From: Phytoseiulus persimilis
Taxonomy: Eukaryota; Arthropoda; Arachnida; Mesostigmata; Phytoseiidae
Reading direction: 5' to 3'
DNA length: 64,000 nt
Assembly: GCA_037576195.1 (NCBI GenBank)
Contig: CM075103.1
Coordinates: 27,984,723-28,048,722 of the forward strand
How positions within the stretch are numbered: the first letter of the stretch is position 1; every line of letters starts with the position of its first letter. Positions 11,301-24,200 of the stretch are shown here, piece by piece. The translations under genes were made by a program, and so were the position numbers. Below the pieces are notes generated by a model, which ran no database searches, had not been told where the DNA came from, and saw nothing but the letters and a program-made list of their open reading frames with translations.

Positions 11301-14300
11301 ACTTCTTGACCACCTGACCCACCGGGCATTCGAGCAGAACTTTCTCTCCAAACGATATCGTCCTCTGAAGCGGTTTATCGGCCCTGCTCGGGTCTGAAAT
11401 CAAGCGATTCGAAGATTTCTGTTATCAAATCCAATCTGGATGCTTTCGGATCCGCAAATCAGGAAACGTGCCCAACGAGCTCCCCAGCCATTCACTGGTG
11501 GAAACGTTGAGTCTAAACGTCCCCAGGGCGTTGGGGGGGAGCCGCAGTGCTCGGATTGAAAACGAAGTTGCGTGCATGAATTAATGCAAGAAACCTGCGT
11601 TTAAAAATCCAAGAACATGTGCCGCACGACAGAACTCCGGCTCGAGGAGTGGTCAAGACACCAACTCGCGGTCTCGAGCCAGCGGTCTTCCGTTGGAATG
11701 GATGTCAAGCAAAATGTTGTTCGCTGCGAGCTGCATTGAGTTAAGCGGCGGATTAATTATACCAAAATAATAACGGTCATTAGAGTCTCCCCCCGCGAAC
11801 GTGCCGCTGCATGCGTTAGTTATCTTGCCAACGACGAGTGAGCCTGGGACACCCAGCGAAGTCTCGTTAACGAATTCTGAGCCCCAACTTGCGACATTGT
11901 GTTCCTGTCCATTTTCTCTCCGCTTTCAGGACTGAACGGGATTCCCGAATGCCGGACATCATCCAAGATGCCGATGTCGGTGGATTTTCCCTCCCGAGAC
12001 GATTTCGGAGGAGGGAACATTTAACCGAGGTCTGTTTCGCTCCCCCCGTGGATGAGCTCTTTCTGTTTTTGACGGCCCTCAAGTGCGGAGGACGTCTCGC
12101 CGTGGAACAACTCTCAATGCCGGTCGCTACGATTCGCTCACAGCGAGCCGCCGGTTAAGGTAAACTAGTTTCCTATGGTGGATTGGTATTCTCAGCAAAA
12201 AACACGCGCATTCAGCCGGCGTTCCACGAGAAAGAAATACCTCGGGTGAAAAACGAGCCTTCTCTGAAACCCAAGCTAGGAACGCTTGTTTCTTCTCCCT
12301 CCATCCTCGGGACCACGACTGGAACTCGAAGCAGTCAGAAACTGAGAATCGGAGAAGATATTGCTGCGTGAACGGACGAGCCGTGATCACGCAGGCGGCT
12401 CGAGATTCTTCTCCACAAAGTATGTTTAAACTGTCGACTCACATATCTTCAAGAACATATTCTCTTTTATCAGATCGGCTACAGCCGAACTCCGTAAAAG
12501 GATGGACGCGGGAGGATAGAGAAAGCCGGACCCGAAAGCGCGTATTCTTGGAGCTCTTGGCTGAATGCTTTCATGAGGAGGGGGGAAACTCGTGAATCGA
12601 AACCACCAGAACGCTCCTGCTGGAGTACGCTGCCAATACCCTCACTACTTCTGTCGTAAGTTCAGCCATCAAACCTGAATCCTGAATCGAACGCTTTGAA
12701 ATACGATTCCACGACGGGAAAGTCTTTCTAAAGTCCCTTTGTGCCGAATCGTCTCGATCCTGTTCTCCCTCTATCTCTCGCACTCGGGTCGCGGACGCGG
12801 AAAACGCGAACATCATGTGCTCTGGGCCGGTAGCATCCGCAGAACAATGGATTTCATCCGGAGAGCTTCCTCCTTTCGTTCTGTTCCAGGCGGCAGAGAT
12901 CTCTGTTGACAGCTGACATTCGAGAGTTTTTACTGTTGCTAAGCTTCGCGAGCTCAGGCCATGACAAACCATTTTATTTAGACATCCGTCTCGACACATC
13001 TGTCAACTCTCGGAAGACCGGGAAGTCACTCGCGGCCACTCGTTAACAGATAGTGCTCCCGACTGTTTACTTATTAGGTAGTTGAGCCTTTTTGGACCAC
13101 CTCTGCCCTTCGTCATCAATGTATCGTAAACAGTGTCAGCTCATCGGATCTTCAGAAACGCGAGTGAGAGTCGGAAGACCTCCTGCTTCCCCCTGCGCCC
13201 CGCAGAAGCCCTGACGAAAGGATTATGCTTCTCTCCCACGACTAGCGCATTTTTCGAATCTTGTGAGAGGTGTAGGATTTTCCCCGCACGAATTCGATTC
13301 GCATCCCTAGATCGAAGAAAGGCTATAGTGAGTGATTTCTGGCCTCATCTTCTTTCAGGTCCACGGTTGTATCCGGATGATTGCTTCCCACAGAAACCCG
13401 CGAAGAACGACCGCGGACCGGGTGAGGATCTCCAATCTCAGAACCGATCTTGGAAGCTTTCATAGAAGTTCCGAAAAAGAAACATGACCTGTGCCATGTC
13501 ACACACAGAGCCCCCTTTATGTTGGCATGCGTAATCTGAGCCACAATCGCGGCGGCTACAACAACGCCGAACACAATGTTCACGATCCCTGAACACAAAT
13601 GAAACCGCATCAAAGGAGACGCAGCACACGTGCGAGCTCCGAAGGCACTGTCGAGAGCGACTGAAGGATGACTTATTTTCAGGCTTCGGGAAAAAATTAA
13701 GGTTTAAGGTACCTCAATGCGAAAGTACGAAACTACAAGTTTTCGAATGATCCTGAGTTTTTAGTTTCGTTATCGCACTGCTCACACGAATGCCGGTGAA
13801 ACCGAATTGTGGGTTGTCGTTTTCATAGAACATCGATATACTAGTCCTAAACCTTAATAAAATTCCGAAGCCTGCTTATTTTCCACAGCCCCGAAGAATA
13901 ACGGACGCCAGCAATCAATCGGAACGTCATCCCCGTCGTTGAAATATCAAAATCCCCTGAAGCCGGATCGCTCAGGCCTCAGCTCTCCAGCCGAACAACG
14001 TTTTGGGAGGAGACGGTCTTGGGTGCCGACTCGGCCAAATGAAAATCGGTGCGAACCGAATCGAGGCAGGATCCGAACCGGGATGTTTGGCGATCGTTCC
14101 GGAGCAACGATCGAGTTTCGTCGGATTTCTGGATCGCGCGCTCAGATTTGTTTGAAGCAGCGGGAAGAGGAACGACATTCGGGAAAACAGATAAATGATC
14201 GCCGAGCGGCCAAGGCGCCCAGAGAGCTAGTCAATCAGACGACGATTGGCGCAGAAGAGTCGCTGTGTTCCTTCCTGAGATTCTCACATTAGCCGACTGT

Positions 14301-15605
14301 GATTTCACAGCCATCCATCACATGTTACCGACCATGGATACATTTCCATTGGGCCTCCGCTGCGGTTATCATCAACTGCGGCTGTCGATACCATCTCGTT
14401 CCTTTCCCAGGTGTGTATAAATAACTCGATGCTCGATCTTCTGCTGGTGTCAACTTGGTAACCCTAAGATTCCAGAATAGATGCTTCGGAGATGCTCCAC
14501 TCGACAGCGGCAGATAGGCGCACTCGCAACCTCATCGTCGCACGCCAAAGCATGCGCCAAACGGAAAGCTGTCGAGGCAAGCGACTGCGATTTCGTGACT
14601 TACCGGCGGTGAACCTGATCGTGGCAACCCTCGAAGTCGACTGTCCTTTCGAGCTGAGCGCTTGGCAGGCGCAGTACAAGGTCACGTTGTGACTTTCCCT
14701 CTCGATGTGGAAACGATTCAGAACCGTCTCGCCGATCTCTGCCTGGATTTCCATTTGTCGGATGCCCGAGTACGGGTTGACGAAATCCGAAACGGTTTCT
14801 GTGGTCAGCGGAAACACGTCGAGATCCGTTGCGTGGCCCCCCTGCGACGGATCCTGGCTCGAACATTTAACTCGGATTGAGAACGTTTGACTCGCGGAAC
14901 ATTTCAGGAAATCCGGGCTTCCGCTTCGTCCGAGAACGACAGTCACGTCGAGGGGTTGCCGTTCGAATACTGGGCCCTGGTTCCGCTCGTGAGGCAACCG
15001 CTCCGCCGTTTCCGGCTCCTCGCCATCGTCCTCGTCGTCGTCCTCGATATCGTCGTCGTCGGCATCGGCTGGAATATTTGGCAACAAATTAGTTCTCGGT
15101 GAGAAGTTGGTCGAAGGCCCGTCCCGATCAGAGACGATACTTTGCTGTCAGACTTTTTCAGGCTATTTCATTTCAGGCCTTCTAGATCAGCTCTGTCCAT
15201 CGCCTCCTCGGAGCTCATCAGTGGTGAGCAATTCTTTAGGCGGCTCTAAAACCGAAGCCGAAACCGGCCATTAACTCGAAACGTTATCTGGCCGCGCCAG
15301 ACTCCGATTATCCGGCGTCCGATAGGAACAGCAGTCGAAGTTGAAAGGCACAAAGACGATGTGGGCCCAGAATCGTGGCTTCAATCCACCTCCGGTCGGT
15401 TCGTCCGGCGGAATCGCCTGGACGACGTTCGCTTGAACGCGGGGTCGCGATTATGGAGCGCGCAGACACAAGCTGATAATCGCGAGTGTTCACGAACTCG
15501 ACGATGCTGGTTCAATGATTTACCGACCGGAGCAGAAATGCTGTTGAGAGTTAATAGCCAAGGAGAAGGGAAAGATGACGTCGTTAACAACGGAACAACT
15601 GACAT
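8322..15605 (-). CDS. unc-5: UNC5 netrin receptor
   Basis: Seven exons join in phase: 15605-15524, 15068-14604, 11393-11091, 10915-10448, 10260-10084, 9980-8579, 8493-8322; 1022 residues. UNC5 is a cell-surface receptor that mediates repulsion from netrin in axon and cell guidance. Order seen: signal peptide (1-27, cleavage after A-P-V-A), an acidic linker (D/E in most positions, about 29-47), Ig-like domain 1 (to about 180), Ig domain 2 (about 184-283, LECPVG to NYTCG), two thrombospondin type 1 repeats (WSPWGAWSECSSKCGRG; WTPWSAWSACGPSC), one membrane helix (about 450-474), ZU5 (IIGPEGGRVSLDHLGVSLTL, from about 608), UPA, and a death domain split by the last intron (DWRKLAQHLG / YFAQKASPASHLLDLWEA). 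The first exon was chosen because its GTAAAT donor leaves the right phase and gives a signal peptide. The 3.2-kb intron lies between the two Ig exons. The acidic linker after the signal peptide is unusual. Function is sure at family level. Confidence 0.93.
11394..14603 (-). other. Large UNC5 intron between the Ig1 and Ig2 exons
   Basis: At 3210 bases this is by far the longest intron of the gene; the others are 85-455 bases. It contains an AT-rich patch near 11745-11775 with a GATTAATTA core, and two minus-strand open frames with ATG starts (13610-13323 and about 12999-12571). Long introns of guidance receptors often hold enhancers; that is inference. Confidence 0.6.
13323..13610 (-). CDS. 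Candidate small secreted or membrane protein nested in the UNC5 intron
   Basis: A 95-codon ATG-initiated frame on the same strand as UNC5. The first 29 residues form a convincing signal peptide or anchor: MRFHLCSG, then a run of V, I, A and F ending in ITHA. The remainder has three cysteines, a short FFF stretch and a polar acidic tail, with no domain I know. It could be a nested single-exon gene, an alternative UNC5 first exon (a poor GTGTGA donor with the right phase exists near the end of the hydrophobic part), or chance. No poly(A) signal or promoter was identified. Confidence 0.25.
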   Translation of the reverse strand: MRFHLCSGIVNIVFGVVVAAAIVAQITHANIKGALCVTWHRSCFFFGTSMKASKIGSEIGDPHPVRGRSSRVSVGSNHPDTTVDLKEDEARNHSL

Positions 15606-18600
15606 ATCGTTTAGTCAGCTGAAGCGATCCAGCATGGACTTGGAGCCGCAGATATTACGTCCACCGGATGGAGTCGGAACCTTGCTGCGACTCGGATGAC
15701 CGGGGGAGGGGGAGCAAATCCTCTTGAAGGTTCTTCATTCCGCTCTCCTAGGAGCGGGAGGATCGTTCGGAGCCGGGGCCTCGAAAACCTCAGCGGAGGA
15801 ATATTATGTCCTTGGAAAAGTAGCGGGAGAGTGCGCGAAGAGCTTGTTTTCAGAAGGGATCAGGTATCAAGAAGATGATTTCGGGATGGCTAGCCCGCTG
15901 CTTTCCTCATTCACAAGGCTCGAGAGGTTTGGCTTAGATCAGCTCCGGGGAGGACAACTCGATTCCAGCCTGGTAGGTCTGATGTGTTTTTGTGGACTTT
16001 TGACTCAGACGAGTGCACGCTGTCTCGAGTGCGACGAGGTTTAGTTTACGGAACTTCCCATAAAAAAAATGGTTAGCAAAAGCCGAGCACCGTAATGAGT
16101 GAGCATCGAGAGAAGGATCCATGAATCACCAGAAAGAAACATAAAAATGTATCAGAAGGGAAAAAGTTGAGCTCCGAGTCACACAGGCAAGATCGTTGTT
16201 CGAGTCGCAATCGACCTTGAGGGCGCCAAGGCGGCTCGACGGATGAATATATACCTAACGAAGGAGTCCCTGACTGCCGGAAAAAAAGAAAAAATCCTCT
16301 GTCTACGGGTTTTGAATCAGTTGCTGTCAGTCACTCATCCGTTCATCCGACCGACGTCGCTGATTCTATTTCGAAATGGTGGGGCTGCGATGTTTTCTAC
16401 CCCACAGTAGGATTCTTTGTGCGAATGATCTTTAGCATCCGGCCCGGCCTCATCACAACACGTGCATCAAGCATTTGTCAAACATCAACTTGGACAACAT
16501 TCGTAATCAGACAACTGCCATGTTTGGCTCAAACTGAATAGCCCGAGACGCGTAGGGCTGGAAAGACCAGACACCTGGAGTGTCCTCGACCATTAGACAT
16601 TCCAGGTCAGGCGTAACGAGGTTCTTACGATTGTCTGACACATCGAGGTCGTTACAGCGTGTTTTGCCGGGGCCCACGCCGTGAGTCTAGACAGTTTCCA
16701 CCATGAGTCCTTCTTCTCCGTCCCAAGGATGAATTGGCAAGCCGAAGAAAAGGTACTCCTTCGAGCTCAGGACTGTACCAAGGAGAGCTCATTGCTCTGA
16801 ACTCCGAGCCGGAGTAATCCACGACCTCTATATACTCGACGATCCCTGTTTGTTTCATGCGTCCTCGTCTATGGATGACCCCTCCAGCTACGTCGATTCT
16901 GGCATTCCCTCGTGAGAGCGCTCTTGTGAACCCTGGTTCGAACGAATGATGACTTTAATCGAGATGCCATCACTTGTACGGCACAGGAGATAGCCGATTT
17001 CCCGCGAATCAGCGGCCCTGACCGCGTGGCAAGCGCACAACTTCAGTGCGCTTTCAGCCCGGTGAGACAGAACCAAGGGATTTCTCTCTCCTGCGAGGTC
17101 TTTCTGGCCCAAGCTTCCGATATTTCGAAAGCGTGATGTAGGCGCCAAGTTCGCTACCTCACACGGGTCGCATTTCAGCTGAATCCTCGAGATATTCGAA
17201 GGTCGGTTTCTTCGGGGAATTATAACTCCTTCACTACGGTGCTTGAAATGCGTCATGATGTTTTGCTTTGAAAATTTCGCGAAACAATGTTTTCTAGCGG
17301 AGGCATATCTCGTTCGTAGCCGGATTCGCCATCCGCGACAATGAGCTGTTCCCCGAAAACCAAGCTCTCCATTCAGAGAAAATCTTTCGAATGTAGTGTA
17401 GAGATTAACGTGATGTCGACTTCAATTTTGTGGCCTTGAGTCGTCACCAGCGGATGCAGAAAAGGAGCGGCTCGACAGGAACAAGGCAGGACCTTGTCAC
17501 GATCTCCATGTCAAGGGTCTACAGAGAGAACGGCTCAGGCTCTTTCGGTCGAACAGCTCTTTGTCCTTCTAGGAACACCGTCATGGTGGCGGATGCCGCG
17601 GAGGATGGGCCAGAAGAAGAAATAGAATTTTCGGCGAAGCTCTGCCGGATTTGACGCTGCTTCGCCCATCGATAGCGACGGGGCAAATCGTCCAGACGTT
17701 GCCTTGTACGAAGAACGAGCGGACGAACGAATGAACGCGCGGACGAACAGGCGCACGGATAGATGGAATGCCATCAGAATGCACAACTGAACAGCGGCGC
17801 CCCGTAATTGTGGAGTTCTCGCCAGCGGGGTTGACATCGAGAAATCTTCTCATAACATGCGAGAGCTTTGGATGGATCCAGGAATGATTCGCCACTTAAC
17901 TCATTACAGCTCTTGATGACAGACACGCCAAGAGCTTATTTACACTGAAGTCGGTCTGCTCCGTTGTGTACTTGACAGGCAAGCTTGCTCCAAGCTTGTT
18001 TCACGGCTCATCCCGGGGAGAAACAGAGCACCATCATGAGTCTTCGCGACAGTCATTTCAGTGTCTGCGCACACCCGATGCGATGCTTCTGTTGATGGAA
18101 CTGATAATCGGAGGGAAGGGCTCAGGTCGTATCCGAAAGGTTCTCTTCGAAAGGTCGGAGGCGAATCGGGGTTCGTCAGAACAGAGATGAATCTCATGGA
18201 GACCTTTCAGGGGATTCGAGAAAAACCATCGAATGCCCCGGCTTGGGGAGTCGAGTCAATTTTAAAACGCGGTGGAGGATTCAGCCTCTCTGAGAAACTC
18301 TTCCCAGAGAAACTTCCTTCCCGACCCGCATCGACTAACCGGATCTATGTAGCTCTCCCCCTTCTCCTCCTGGTCAGGAGCGAGGCGATACTTGGTGTGT
18401 TGTACGAGCAGGACGAGCTTCTCAAACTGACTAGCTCCTTGAGTCGTACATCACACCGCTGAGTCAACCGCTGCCCGCCAGGTTGGCGGACAGACATTCC
18501 CCGTCCGGCAGACGGCAGGCTCCATTTCGAATGCGCTGGCCCACAGACTGGATCCGCTCATTTAGGTCCGCCTTCTCGGGGGAATTAGTGGTACGTGTGC

Positions 18601-21187
18601 GCTCGCAGATGATTGTCGACAGAAGAAAACGGAGTCAGGCTCTGTTCTGAAACGACGCCTTCAATCAAACCTTTCCGCATAATCGGCGCTGCGTTGATCT
18701 CTCAATCGACTCGTCCGTACCTCGCTTGTCGAGGAGTCTCCCACCAAACGCTTTGTTTTCAGTGGCTGCTAATCAACGATCCGTGCGCATGGTGGGGCTC
18801 TCAGCCTCATAATTCGTCGACAAAGCCCAACGCCGACCGAATGAGCGACGCGCGGACGCGTGTTGTTATTATTATTATTATTATTGTTATCATCAGCATA
18901 GCGCGAATCGTAATTACGACTGTGAATCCGGCACCGCGCTCGCACTGCGAATACAGATTGAGTGTCGAGAGAACGACACCGTGGATAAATCGCTGTTGCT
19001 GGCGACGTCGACAGCCACGACTGCCTACGCCGCCGAAATTAACCCCCGCGTTTGGTGGACCACACCGGAGCCGGTCGGATCCGCGACCGAGGAACGACGT
19101 GGGGACCACCTCCAGGACGTTGGTGGAACAACAAAAGAGATTATCTCTGAAAGTATCGAAGATAAGTACAGCGTCTGTTATCTCCCAGAATTCCGTACAT
19201 CTCCCGGGTCTAATGGGCAGAGGATTTGCCGTTGGTGCGCCGGCTCAGGTTGCCTGGCAAAGAGTAGAATCTATGATATCTTCGAGCTGGCTCGATACAA
19301 GGTGCTTGGTGGGCTCTTCATGGCGAGGCGTTCGTCGTCGCGGTACCTCTCACGAGGGGTCCTCATATAAAATACGATTGCTCTTATCAGTGGAACTGAT
19401 TCCTAATGCCCGTTAGAATGCACTTTCGCGGACGTATCAACCGTACTTTGTCTAATTTGAGCCGTCGCAGCTCTCTCGCCGCATTCCAGGGCGTCACAAA
19501 GAAGCCCCGGATGTCTTTAGAAGAGACCGCCAGAAAGTGGGAAATACGGCGGGAGTTCCAACGGGCTCCGAGGCTCTCTAACGGATTGGAATCACGGAAA
19601 AATCCGGGGCTTTGCCTCTTTTCTCATAACTTTGCGCCGATGTTTCTCATTGTCCCGTGTTTTCGGAGTGTCCCACTCTCATCTTTTCATTCCAACGAAT
19701 TGGCGTTCTCATGACGGGATCGACCGTCTCTCCTCTCGGCTTATCATGGGATCGTTTTGTTGCAATTCATGGGCGTGCCGTGGCGATGAAGGCGTTCGCG
19801 TTCCGATACTTTCGAAAGATGGACCGGGTCGGAAGGAGGAACGAGTGTTTGGATTTTTTTGTGTAAAAATTGGATAATTTTGATGGAAGCCTGAGTGTTC
19901 TTAGTAATTACAGCTCACAACGGAGATCTCTTCCCGAATTATCTCCTCAACTAGATTATTGGAGTCATCGCCGCCGCGTTGTCTCCATCGCCATCGATTA
20001 GAACTCTAATACAATATTGACAGGTTCGCCGTTGCTACTGAACTCGTTCATGCGCGATATTCTCCCGCCCCTCCAACAGATCACCAGCACGGACGAGGAT
20101 CCACGCTTCGTCGCAAATATCCGACGATTTTTCATCATTCCATGGAGGCCTCGTGGAAAAAACTTTCGATCAACCTCTCGCAGCCCTTCCACTGATGATC
20201 GCGTTCTCGTAAGGTGATTTTGGCAAAAATGCAGAATGTCGCGTCTTTCCTGAGGAGTCCCTTCCACGCGTCGGATTTTTGATTCTCCACACCGCACCGA
20301 GTGTCGAACCAGTTCTTCACTCCTCAAAATCACACGGAGCGAATCCGCAGAAGTGCCGCCTCACAACTGCGAGGTGGAAATCGTTCTTTGTTTCATGCTT
20401 TTGTCATCATCAGCGGCGGCAACAGCAGCAGCATTACGATCATCATCGTTTTCTGTGTGTTTGTTGACGGCCGTTTGAATGACTACTGTCAGAGGGCTAC
20501 GACCTCGCCTAATGATCCGCGCTTGGCAGCACAAGCATAAACTTGATTTTTTTCCACGGAGCTAAAAACATGTCTCTGGAAAGGGAGAAGTTTTCTCTAA
20601 AGTCCGCTGTCAGCATCTCTCCGATTCAAGTACCAAGAATACCGGGTAACGAGGTACGAGAGTGTATGACATGACCGGCAATATGCGCTCCTGTAGACAT
20701 GGATGAAGAATCGACATCAAGGTTCCACGACGCGTTGGCCAAGTCTGGAACTATGTCAAGTTCCGGACACAACTCGATCTTTTTGCCATCGGCTCCTGTA
20801 TTTTACCTCGGAACTCCCATCTCAGAATCTGCTCTCAAGAAAGCAATACTCCACAGCGAGTGGCTCTCCTACAAACTCTGGCTGAGTAATCCATACGATC
20901 TCCAACAGCACCTGTGTTCAGTGGATAATCAAAAACCGCTTCCTGCATTACGTCTAAGCGGTAATTCTTGCTCAGACGAAACAGAATCCTTCGATCTGCA
21001 AGGCGTGTCCGTAGTTTTTCTGGGGGGGGGGTGGAGAGGGCCATTCTTACACTTCTTCGGGGGAGCCAACAGACGATGATGATGACCATGCCTCTCTTGC
21101 TCTCGTCCGCTACTGCTATTATATGAGGATTCCGACGTGTGCGTGAGGCGCCTTGCCAAAGGGTTACAGGAATCCACATTCTTTCAG
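15606..21187. other. Gene-poor region upstream of UNC5
   Basis: The UNC5 promoter and 5' untranslated exon should lie in the first part, but no TATA box or initiator stands out. Several open frames of 60-130 codons occur on both strands, including two minus-strand ATG frames at 17256-16888 and 16858-16652 placed 29 bases apart. None has a recognised domain. The region also includes a TTA microsatellite and a run of ten G at 21022. Confidence 0.5.
18862..18889. repeat. Trinucleotide microsatellite (TTA)n
   Basis: About eight TTA units with one interruption. It sits inside a 267-codon plus-strand open frame, where it would encode a run of isoleucines; that frame starts at TTG and has no other support. 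Confidence 0.85.
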
Positions 21188-21215
21188 GGTGTCACATGAA
21201 CTCTGAACCGAGACC

Positions 21216-24200
21216 ATGGGCAACACCCAATCTACGCAGCCGACACCACATCAAGCGATGGGATACCACGTGTACCCTGAATTTCGACGAGACATCTGGA
21301 AACATCCGTCACCAGTGAGCAGTAAGTAATTTAGTGGGACACCTGACCGCCAAAGGGAGAAAAGCGAGATACGGTCATTATGATTGTTGAATCTATCAGG
21401 GCGCTCACGCACCTGAGGGAGGCACGAGTCGAAGAAAATGATTCTACGTTAGTTCTGAAACAAGATCATAAATCTCTCCACTCGTTCCAGCCTTCGCGAT
21501 TCCTGCGCTACGCCGCACGCGGAAGCTAAAGAAGTCAGACTCGACCGAATCGTAGAGAAGCTTCATTTGAAAGCTCATTTCAGATTTCCGTTCCGTACAA
21601 CGCGAGCCATGCGAAAGTCGTTACACAGAAATACCCACTGGTGAAACTCACGATTCCCCGTCTGAAAACTCGCAACAGATTACCAATCCGTCCGGGAGAG
21701 GCCTCAGAGGTGATACATCGCTTAACCCCGACCGGGGCCAAACTCGATTGATTTCGTTCCTTTTCCCGCGAATTCTCGTCTCGCCTGCTTTTCTCCGAGC
21801 GGATTCGCTCCTGAGATCTTGAGGAATTATATGGAGGAGAATCATCGATGTTTCGATTCTCGAAAGCATCAGCCGATTCTCCTTTCTTTCGGGCCAACCC
21901 GACTGATTGGCTCAACCTCGAGCAATTATTGTCGCTTGCTCTCCAGGACCGCGAACAGCGACCCCATCGCGCTCTCGAGCCAAGAGCGACCAACATGACT
22001 GTCTCTCTGGTGGATTATATTGGCGGGATTCTCCCCGTCGTCGTTGTCTCTTCGATCTTCCACATTTTTTGGGAGCGTCAATTTTTCATCTCTATCATGA
22101 GGTCGACAAATTCGAATGCCTGAAGGCCACGCCTAGGCATCAATGGATGACAGTTGAATGAAGCCCAACCCAAGAGATATTTCCTTTTGTAACTCCGCCA
22201 CGGCTCGCCGGTTAGCAGGACAAGAGGGGGCACGAATACAACGGCAGCAAGACCACGAGGGGTGAGCGGCACTGACAGGCCCGCAGGCTCTAACCGACTG
22301 CAGGAGATGCCAGGACATGACGTGCCCTGAGGGGAACCAGTCACAAAATGAAAAGCCTCGTGCTAAGCAACATCTGGGCACCCTTTCACATCATAATCGT
22401 GATCAAGCGCTCCCGATCGAGGTCCTCCCTGAGAGCCCAGAGGCAGAAATTCGCTCGGTATATTTCGGAAACCCTCTTGGAGACTCTTAGTCTTCTGGAA
22501 CAAGGAGTTCCGGTCGCGAGGCCGACTCTGTTCTGAATGAGAACTGAGGACCTGAGGTCCATTGCCATGCGGTCGATTGATTCACCCAGTTCTAACGTCT
22601 GTTCATGGGAAGAAGTTCCCGAAACCCAATCTCACTCGTAGGCCACTCACGGGGGAGGGGAAAGACCTCATCACACTGAGAAGTATGTTGTGGCGAACAT
22701 CTACTGTAGTCGAACGTGGGAGTGGACACCATCTCGCGACTGAACCAGAGGTTCGGATCGTGACGGACTTGAAGCAGCCACCATCGACGTCGAACCCCGA
22801 ATCCGCCGAAGAATGAACCTGGTCGGCAAGTCTGAACGGATCGCATGCCGCGGAGACATCAATTCCGAGGTTTTAGAACCGGAGGCCGCCAGAATAGATG
22901 GTCAGTCCGTCAGTCAGCCAGTTGGCAGCGGGTGGGCTCATTCGAAAATTACGAAGGGTAATATATAACCCCTTTTTATTGTTCTACTGGTTCTTGTCAT
23001 CCCGAAGCACTCAGATCATCATCATCGTCGTGACTCGGAGGCGAGCGTTCACGACCAGAAGAGCGCGGCGCTTTGTGAATACTTCGAATTCATGAGAAAT
23101 TTGCATCCGTTTCAACGTCCCGCCCTGGCTGTTAACTTCGCAGATCTGAACGAAAAGGATGGCGAATATTCGGGATCTACGTGCGAAGCGTAGAGGTCCT
23201 TCTCTCGATGTCGCATCAGACATTACAGGAGAGCGATGGCACTTTTGGAGATAAGATGCGAGACGAATCCGAGAAAGCTCCGTATAAAGTGAGCAAATAC
23301 ACAGGCGGAATCGTGCGACCTTCCTCGAACAGGACCGCTCGTTAAGTCTGAATTTATGGCGACGAAAATTTCGCATCGGGTCTCAGCGCACGATGGATCA
23401 CTTCAATGGGCGGAGAGAGGGTGTAAGAGAATTTTTTCTTCCCATCCTCAATTATCTCTTTTGCCATTTCATTCTTTCTTCGGCGGAATTCTCATCTGTA
23501 CCTGGGCTTCCACCGTCGTTTCTCATCCTTGAACGTACGATATTCTCTGAAGCCGGAATTTTCTGCTGTAATATACGATGACCATCTTTGAGGGCGCTAT
23601 TACTTCAACGGCACTTAACTGAACGATCGCTTGACCCTAATTTATGAGACATTTTTTCCATGCTTTCCGGCTCAAAAAACCACCCGCAGCTTTGCGCATT
23701 TTGGTTTCAGCTATTCCGGTAGCGTCGATGATGGATGGGACGCTGCCTCTTTTTTCTCTCAAAGTCGTCGCGCCTTCTCAATGAGAGACACCCCGCCATA
23801 TGTTCCTGCCGACGCATCCGCCGCCGCCTCGTACCCATTCACCAATGAAAGAATCAATCTTCCGTCGTTCTGATAGTAGAAGTCTGGCTTCCGTGGATTC
23901 GTCTCGAACTCGGCGGATTTTTCTCCTTAGGTCCGGGCTGCTTCCCGTCTCGGGCTGTCCAAACCACTGAGCATCGCCGAGGCGGAGGAGGTGACAGGTG
24001 TACGAAGACGACGGCGACGTAACGCTATTAGGCAGACAGGATCAGAGCTCTCAACCGTCGATTCCGACGAACTGAATCCCGACCGCCAGACGCACTTTCC
24101 ATCTTCTGCAACCGTTCGACTCGGCCGCTCTCTCGTCCTGGGAGCTTCGATTCCGACTGCGTCCTGCTCTGAAACCGAATCTCCTGTCTGAGAGCGATTT

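Noticed and set aside
15177-15220. Plus-strand mini exon with strong TTTCATTTCAG acceptor and GTGAGC donor, phase-compatible with a frame at 18047-18462
   Set aside because: It sits inside the first UNC5 intron on the opposite strand, with no upstream exon; two good splice motifs can occur by chance.
18613-19416. 267-codon plus-strand open frame
   Set aside because: It starts at TTG, contains a microsatellite giving a run of isoleucines, and overlaps a second open frame; no domain.
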